DNA from: Phorcus lineatus
Taxonomy: Eukaryota; Mollusca; Gastropoda; Trochida; Trochidae
Assembly: GCA_921293015.1 (NCBI GenBank)
Contig: OV121090.1
Span: 1,922,001 to 1,986,000 of the forward strand
Reading direction: 5' to 3'
DNA: 64,000 bases
Positions 60,801-64,000 of this stretch are shown here, one piece after another. Position 1 is the stretch's first letter, and each line of letters opens with the position of its first letter. Made by a program: the position numbers and the translations under genes. The notes under the pieces were generated by a model. The model was not told where the DNA came from, did no database searches, and saw only the letters and a program-made list of their open reading frames with translations.

Positions 60801-63289
60801 CTATCTCTTGAACAGTGTGCATAAATTTCTAAAATTTACTATCTCGTCAAATAATGATTCCACAAACGTGATAGAATGCTACATAGTGCTGATCGGAATG
60901 TCTGCTTATCTTGTTGCTGTAGGTTCACATGGGCTGGTTTTCTGAGACACTTACAGATATTCTCAATGGAACTAGCTCACACCAATATTTCTTTAATATA
61001 ACAAATGCACATATAATGGTTATCTCTTGGTATTACTGACGATCTATACTCGGGTAATCTACCATATAAGTTATGTACCATATATGTATGTCTTGAAGTT
61101 ATAAAGTTTATTCTAAAAGACCGGAAGCATTAAAATGCAACTTTGAATTAAATCGCATAAACTATGATAGTGGAAATATTCACATTTAGCTTACTATCAG
61201 AAAAGCGAAAAGGTTATGGTTAATTCAATAACAATGCTAAAACTATGTTTATGAAACCCGTTAAGATACAAAATAGCCTTAATAAACAATATTCATGCTT
61301 GTTCTCATTTCAGAGATTACGGTAAATCCATAAGCTGAACCCATCTCTAGCTAAACCTTCCCATATTTCCCCATTTGATGCACAAATGACTGTGGATGTT
61401 TTTACATCTTTAAGCCAACTTCGATCGTCTTAACTTTCTGATTATTGATTGCAGGTCAATTGTGAACAATAGTAAGTATTTCATTTTATCGATAGAAAGC
61501 CAAATGGAGATCCTATGTTCTCTTATGACTTCAAATAGCCAATTTGAGCTGAAAATGAGTACTAGAGTGCCTTTCAATATTATTTACCAAATGGTGTTAA
61601 CGTAAGTACAATGTGTATGAGGCTACAGCATTAATGTTTCATTACTGCTCAAACTTCAATAGTTTTTACAGTAAAGCTATCCCAGTTCTTCTGCTTGGTC
61701 CAGATGCTTTACGAATGGTAAGCTTATATCATTTGATGGTGAATGTTGTATATCTTTATTAGAAATATAGTCTGTCTGACTCTTTCTTTTCTACTGAAGA
61801 AAAGCATTGCTTATGAATGAGTGACATACTTATTCATTTACTGAAACGTCAGTTCAAAAGAGCAATTGGTCTTTATGAAAATAATGTCTGTTCCTTGGTT
61901 TATCTGACACCGATTATTCTGATTTTGGAAGTATGATTTCATTTTCAAATAAAGGTCATTCTCTTTTAAAAGTTCGATATATATCTCATTCTTTATCAAT
62001 ATATTTATACTTTCTTTTTTGATAATGGGAAATAAGAATTATAAAATATTTGCAATAATCATACATATATCATAATTGTTCTCCATCTGACGCTTTCTAA
62101 TAACATTTCTGACAATGTGCTGGGCCTCCTTTCACAAAGCCCTAAGGTGATCCTAAGTCCTTAAGGTAACCTTAGTGCAATGTTAAAGTATGGGAGTTAA
62201 GGTTAACCTTAGTTAAGATTGCTTTATGAAAGCAGGCCCTTGGCAATCCTAGTTAAATATATATAGTTTTTTTAATATATTTAATTCCCTTAAGATGTTT
62301 TCATAGTTTGTTGTACATAAATTGTAGACATATTATACATAGATGCAAATATACATACAAGAGTTAAGATACAAAAGTACTTGTTCACATTGTATACAGG
62401 TTCAAATACATATGTATTGCAGATCTATTATATTGCAAGGTTAAATCCTAGTTAAATATATCCCCTTATCTTAGTTACAATGATTAAATAAAAGAACACA
62501 AAGTCTACAACATGTTGCATATTCATCCCCATATGCCTTGTATATGACATTTTTAAGGGGTATTTGATGTTATTTTTTTATGCTGCGCATTATTTTGAAA
62601 TAGAATTTGTGATAATCATGCTATGCTAAAAGGAAGCGGAGTAAAACAACCAAGAAAAATACGTTTCGATCTATTTACAATATTTATGAAATTACTTTTA
62701 ATCTTTAACATATTTTCGAAACTTAGGAAATAAGAATTATATCAAGCATTTCTGAATTATTATTTCATTGATCCATCACCACACTTACCAAAGAATCTTT
62801 TATAATTATCTGATAACAATTTGTAATTGTTATCTTAAATGGCCTACCTCTTTTTATTCCAGTATGATAATGAAATCCTTTGAATTGAATTAAAAAATTG
62901 ATAACAAAATTAATACCATACCAGACCATTCCAACCTTCTACAAAAATTATGTTTCATTATTTCAAAAGCATATCCTAGTCATTCTTATTCAAAATTGAT
63001 AAAGAAACAGATTTTTAACGAAAAAAAGAAAGAAAAATAACAATAATGTCATATATAATATCTTTGAAATAAAATCAATGGAAAATGTGAACAAATCAAT
63101 GAATAAAAATTGTTAAAAAATAAGACAAATCGTAAAGTGTGTTGAAAAGAAAATACTCCATCGACATTTATCAACCTACATTGATTTAGCATTTAAGGCA
63201 CAATGATTGATCTCTTAATAAACAACATTTATAGCGAGGACGCTAAAACACCTGTAGGAGAGTGCTATCTTACCTGCAGACCCGTTCAT
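36494..63289 (-). CDS. SLC7/LAT-type heteromeric amino-acid transporter light chain
   Basis: A 743-residue multipass transporter in 16 coding exons. In order on the - strand: 63274-63289, 59355-59600, 52700-52801, 52086-52328, 48295-48420, 47932-48031, 47106-47150, 46871-46994, 46411-46514, 42081-42177, 41363-41512, 40464-40632, 39691-39739, 38017-38136, 37474-37669, 36494-36838. All splice sites are AG/GT and the phases sum exactly (2232 nt). LAT hallmarks: [12 protein letters not shown] in TM1, the [10 protein letters not shown] block, Cys187 in the loop where light chains bind their heavy subunit, [23 protein letters not shown], and about 12 hydrophobic segments. Extensions are unusual: about 70 residues at the N terminus and about 220 at the C terminus, with clustered RRxS motifs and an acidic end. 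Substrate is not predictable; b0,+AT- or y+LAT-like relatives are the closest I recognise. Confidence 0.93.
37474..37669 (-). CDS. SLC7 exon 15
   Basis: Encodes [20 protein letters not shown], then Ser/Pro/Asp-rich sequence with [18 protein letters not shown] (a PEST-like stretch). Contains the Ser571 RRxS site. Confidence 0.85.
38017..38136 (-). CDS. SLC7 exon 14: RRxS cluster
   Basis: Encodes [20 protein letters not shown], then RRQSMK and VRRRS. Five of the seven RRxS motifs (Ser530, 536, 542, 550, 563) lie here. Confidence 0.88.
38406..39644 (+). mobile_element. mariner-family DNA transposon, 1239 bp, inactive
   Basis: TA duplications at 38404-38405 and 39645-39646 flank about 33-bp inverted repeats that begin CGAGGGGATATCA and differ at one inner position. 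The element lies in the SLC7 intron between exons 13 and 14, antisense to the gene. AATAAA occurs at about 39590, before the right inverted repeat. Confidence 0.95.
38490..39556 (+). pseudogene. mariner transposase (DD34D) with frameshifts
   Basis: The N-terminal helix-turn-helix part reads [20 protein letters not shown] and [14 protein letters not shown]. The frame changes near 38732 before the GRPS hook, continues to [14 protein letters not shown] and [11 protein letters not shown], and shifts again near 39358, just before the block holding the third catalytic Asp. A likely early ATG (38561) is also out of frame. At least two frameshifts make it non-functional. Coordinates cover the recognisable reading frames to the terminal TGA. 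Confidence 0.92.
39691..39739 (-). CDS. SLC7 exon 13 (49 bp)
   Basis: Encodes [16 protein letters not shown], the amphipathic segment with which LAT light chains normally end ('..LQ.lL.V.P..'). It sits 46 bp from the mariner element in the next intron. Confidence 0.82.
39740..40463. other. SLC7 intron 12-13, with diverged repeat copy
   Basis: About 39990-40075 resembles the arm at 54500-54580 ('ATTCTCTCCCCACAGAG...ACAACCTCTGT.TTAAT.CGAA'), so it is a dispersed-repeat copy. Otherwise nothing was recognised. Confidence 0.5.
40464..40632 (-). CDS. SLC7 exon 12
   Basis: Encodes [20 protein letters not shown] and [18 protein letters not shown], the last two TM segments. Confidence 0.92.
40633..41362. 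other. SLC7 intron 11-12
   Basis: A G-run at 40678-40691 and otherwise AT-rich sequence with no ORF or repeat that I could place. Confidence 0.4.
41363..41512 (-). CDS. SLC7 exon 11
   Basis: Encodes [22 protein letters not shown]9-TM10, ending [11 protein letters not shown]. Confidence 0.93.
42081..42177 (-). CDS. SLC7 exon 10
   Basis: Encodes [20 protein letters not shown], matching the family's 'AR.G.LP...S.IH..' loop, then the start of TM9. Confidence 0.93.
42247..42510. repeat. About 60-bp degenerate tandem repeat
   Basis: Five units share 'AAGTCAAGGGGCGTCTCAAA' followed by a T-rich stretch and TTACCACA. In the intron immediately upstream (- strand) of SLC7 exon 10. Confidence 0.75.
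42511..46410. other. SLC7 intron 9-10, largely featureless
   Basis: 3.9 kb with no recognised exon or transposon domain; one microsatellite at 45470-45532. Confidence 0.4.
45470..45532. repeat. (TGTA)n(TA)n microsatellite
   Basis: GTGTGTG, then about nine TGTA units, then TA dinucleotides. Confidence 0.9.
46411..46514 (-). CDS. SLC7 exon 9
   Basis: Encodes [20 protein letters not shown] and [14 protein letters not shown], the conserved TM8 'G..NG..FTAGR' motif. Confidence 0.95.
46871..46994 (-). CDS. SLC7 exon 8
   Basis: Encodes [20 protein letters not shown] and a TM7 end, then the [13 protein letters not shown] loop. Confidence 0.92.
47106..47150 (-). CDS. SLC7 exon 7 (45 bp)
   Basis: A microexon encoding [15 protein letters not shown], equivalent to the N-[YF]-[VL]-TEE(L/I)K-P-R segment after TM6. 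Confidence 0.88.
47932..48031 (-). CDS. SLC7 exon 6
   Basis: Encodes [20 protein letters not shown] then AYGGW, the unwound TM6 region that binds substrate in LATs. Confidence 0.94.
48295..48420 (-). CDS. SLC7 exon 5
   Basis: Encodes [20 protein letters not shown] and [21 protein letters not shown]4-TM5 of the LAT fold. Confidence 0.92.
48785..49470 (-). pseudogene. LINE (CR1/L2-like) reverse transcriptase C-terminal remnant
   Basis: On the - strand 'DYCNSLLF...[10 protein letters not shown]' (about 49350-49430) and '[13 protein letters not shown]' (about 48808-48855) match the 'DYCNSLL.GLP...LQ.VQN' and 'AP.LWN.LP..(I/L)R' signatures at the end of CR1/L2-type LINE ORF2. Stops and substitutions break the frame, and about 250 bp of unrelated repeats (48988-49200) interrupts it. 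In SLC7 intron 4-5, same orientation as the gene. Confidence 0.68.
48988..49200 (-). repeat. Three tandem copies of a TGATGA...CGAAACGTC motif
   Basis: On the - strand each unit of about 70-90 bp has TGATGA, a 19-base spacer, GAAACGTC (GACACGTC in the first copy on +). The conserved boxes recall hammerhead-ribozyme cores found in some Penelope-type and other animal retroelements. The expected first stem II pair is not formed, so catalytic competence is doubtful. Confidence 0.55.
49471..50880. other. SLC7 intron 4-5, middle part
   Basis: Short repeats 'TTAAAGAGCCACTCC' at about 50540 and 50760, with an inverted relative (GGAGCGGCTCTTTAA) at about 51005, suggest an old repeat element. No coding was seen. 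Confidence 0.4.
50885..51144. repeat. Imperfect inverted repeat, dispersed family
   Basis: 'GGTAGAACGTCGCAATTATG...CGCGTCAAATAGTCAAACG' (50896-50962) is the near reverse complement of 51075-51143. Part of the right arm recurs at 60380-60470, so this is a mobile, MITE-like family. Confidence 0.7.
51145..52085. other. SLC7 intron 4-5, proximal part
   Basis: AT-rich; no feature recognised. Confidence 0.35.
52086..52328 (-). CDS. SLC7 exon 4: TM2-TM4 and heavy-chain Cys
   Basis: Encodes [33 protein letters not shown], and the loop [10 protein letters not shown] with Cys187 at the position of the disulfide to 4F2hc/rBAT-type subunits. Confidence 0.95.
52700..52801 (-). CDS. SLC7 exon 3: TM1 motif and TM2
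   Basis: Encodes [13 protein letters not shown] and [15 protein letters not shown]. The family's G-S-G-I-F is G-P-G-I-F here, with Pro89 from an intact CCA codon. Confidence 0.95.
52879..52971 (-). tRNA. tRNA-like sequence (pseudogene or SINE head)
   Basis: On the - strand 'GATAGCTCAGTGGATAGG' is an A box and 'GGGTTCGAATCCC' a perfect B box. The GTGGG/CCCGC T stem forms and there is a long variable arm as in Leu/Ser tRNAs. Acceptor pairing is offset and the anticodon arm is unclear, so a functional tRNA is unlikely. Lies 78 bp upstream of SLC7 exon 3. Confidence 0.45.
53704..54149. mobile_element. 446-bp Mutator-like MITE
   Basis: Perfect 9-bp duplications ATTGGTTCA at 53695-53703 and 54150-54158 flank about 105-bp inverted repeats starting CAGTCTGATTAAAATCGACC. 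The arms are about 90% identical, the centre is unrelated, and there is no ORF. Each arm contains GAGTTCGAATCTC-like sequence (B-box-like). A 9-bp duplication with long inverted repeats fits Mutator-like elements. In SLC7 intron 2-3. Confidence 0.88.
54500..54955. repeat. Inverted-repeat element with dispersed relatives
   Basis: 'TACAACCTCTGTCTTAATTC', continuing GAAGGTTTCT (54545-54574), is repeated inverted at about 54903-54933, and flanking CCCAACAG/CTGTTGGG also match. A diverged copy lies near 40000-40070. Confidence 0.7.
54956..55690. other. SLC7 intron 2-3 segment
   Basis: No feature recognised. Confidence 0.35.
55690..58010. repeat. Satellite with 529-bp higher-order repeat
   Basis: The whole block is built from degenerate units of about 30 bp, such as ATTCCATGACTCATGATG plus ATATGACATTAACA. 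From 56063 a 529-bp composite repeats almost exactly at 56592 and 57121 and then decays into simple units to about 57780. It lies in SLC7 intron 2-3. The ORF at 57608-57802 is a by-product. Confidence 0.92.
58011..59354. other. SLC7 intron 2-3, distal part
   Basis: A 94-codon ORF at 58024-58308 shows no recognised domain and has repeat-derived sequence at its start. Nothing else was seen. Confidence 0.35.
59355..59600 (-). CDS. SLC7 exon 2: N-terminal tail and TM1 start
   Basis: Encodes [14 protein letters not shown] (an RRxS site), a Gly/Thr/Asn-rich stretch, SISRASVDL, and [17 protein letters not shown], the first half of TM1. Confidence 0.9.
60380..60478. repeat. Copy of the 50885-51144 repeat family
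   Basis: 'GATCGAAAACCGAACAATGA', 'AGTGAAACGTAATTTTGG' and 'GGCAGTTAGGAGTTGATAGT' match the right arm at 51025-51140 in reverse complement. Confidence 0.65.
62122..62239. repeat. Short foldback element (GGGCC ends)
   Basis: GGGCCTCCTTTCACAAAGC pairs with GCTTTATGAAAGCAGGCCC, and the inner CTAAGGT/ACCTTAG also pair. Same architecture as 35998-36106, so possibly one MITE superfamily. Confidence 0.78.
63274..63289 (-). CDS. SLC7 exon 1 (start codon)
   Basis: ATG followed by four codons (MNGSA) and one base, then donor GTAAGA. The leftover base fits exon 2's phase. The 5' UTR extends upward from 63290. The start is chosen for this phase match; a Met at 59632-59634 would require intron read-through. 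Confidence 0.72.
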
Positions 63290-63435
63290 ACCGGTGACTC
63301 TCACCTATCTGGCGTAGTAAACGGGGCTTCTCTACAGCCAAGACTCTCTTATCAATTATCTATCTCCTGCTGTATGTCAATGTCAGGCCTTCCTATACTC
63401 AGCGGCAACCGGCAGCTCAAAGTCACTTCTTGATT
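63290..63435 (-). other. Probable SLC7 5' UTR
   Basis: GC-richer block directly upstream of the start codon, contrasting with AT-rich flanks above 63440. The transcript start could not be located. Confidence 0.4.
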
Positions 63436-64000
63436 GTGAAAGGTTTGGAAGTCAAGTTTTTAGTTCAATTTGATTTTTAAAAAAATCTTAGTAACACCAG
63501 TAGCTTTCAAATCACTCAAAGGGTTGAAAAGTCAAGTTTTAGATTATTCTTCTAAGAATGAATTTATTTGACAGTAGCTCATAATAATTTGTTAAAGTCT
63601 ACATAACCACAAACATATTTCACTATTTTCTTTAGAATATATGAATGTCTGATTACAATATTGTATAGTGGTAATGAAAGCCGTTTTTGAATGCCACTTT
63701 TGATGGGCCGCTTAGATCTATCTGGCCACAAACCAGTGAATGCATGACTGGCCACACGCCCTTTTTGTGACGTCATAAGCAGAATTATTGCTATACATCT
63801 ATCGTAACAATATCACAGGAAAACAAATAATTAACGATTTTCAGAGTATGTTTTCCACTCAGCTAGATAAATCATTTGACGATGTAACACTATTAAGCGT
63901 TTGCAGTAAGCGGGGGGAGATGATATTATATTTGTATAACCAACTGCAGACAAAACATTTCTAATCAGTACAATAATTTATCCAATTTCGGTTCAGCTAC
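63436..64000. other. Upstream region of SLC7
   Basis: AT-rich, with no further gene start visible; presumably contains the promoter. Confidence 0.35.
63768..63775. promoter_or_regulatory. CRE-like palindrome TGACGTCA
   Basis: A full cAMP-response-element palindrome about 480 bp upstream of the SLC7 start codon. The same octamer also occurs by chance inside two coding exons of this gene, so only its position makes it interesting. Confidence 0.3.

Larger units (their letters stand above)
59601..63273. other. SLC7 intron 1-2
   Basis: 3.7 kb with the dispersed repeat copy at 60380-60478 and the foldback at 62122-62239. No ORF with a recognisable domain. Confidence 0.45.

Overview
The window is invertebrate nuclear DNA: AT-rich, intron-rich, full of minisatellites, tRNA-derived SINEs and DNA transposons. 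The gene content and repeat style point to a lophotrochozoan, most likely a mollusc; that assignment is inference. Two host genes lie tail to tail. On the + strand is the 3' half of a thioester-containing protein (TEP/CD109/alpha-2-macroglobulin family), 17 exons from 12450 to 29201. On the - strand is an apparently complete heteromeric amino-acid-transporter light chain (SLC7/LAT type), 16 coding exons from 63289 down to 36494. Their splice phases join to 759 codons and 743 residues respectively with no frame break.

Layout. 1-439: non-coding flank. 440-8964: a recently inserted Ty3/Gypsy-type LTR retroelement with LTRs that look identical, a 4-bp GTCC target duplication, pol (protease, RT, RNase H, start of integrase), an internal deletion through the integrase core, and a 3' ORF with a chromodomain and a possible chromoshadow-like fold. 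No gag is visible. 8969-12449: TEP intron space with three weak cassette-exon candidates. 12450-29201: TEP exons, with minisatellite arrays in several introns. 29202-about 30650: probable TEP 3' UTR. 30650-36493: intergenic, with a SINE, foldbacks and a 62-bp tandem repeat. 36494-63289: SLC7 gene whose introns hold a dead mariner, a LINE remnant, a 446-bp Mutator-like MITE with a 9-bp duplication, a 529-bp higher-order repeat and smaller repeats. 63290-64000: 5' UTR and promoter side of SLC7.

Most interesting points. (1) The last TEP intron is an array of about 18 units of about 95 bp. Each unit copies the 3' splice site and first 16 bases of the final exon, then runs into an in-frame stop in nearly all units. 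Any decoy acceptor would remove the Cys-rich tail and GPI signal, so the array could produce a soluble isoform. (2) The transporter carries seven RRxS (PKA-type) motifs in its cytosolic tails, an acidic C-terminal domain and a possible PDZ ligand. (3) The retroelement couples chromo- and chromoshadow-like modules to integrase, yet lacks gag and the integrase catalytic glutamate, although it inserted recently.
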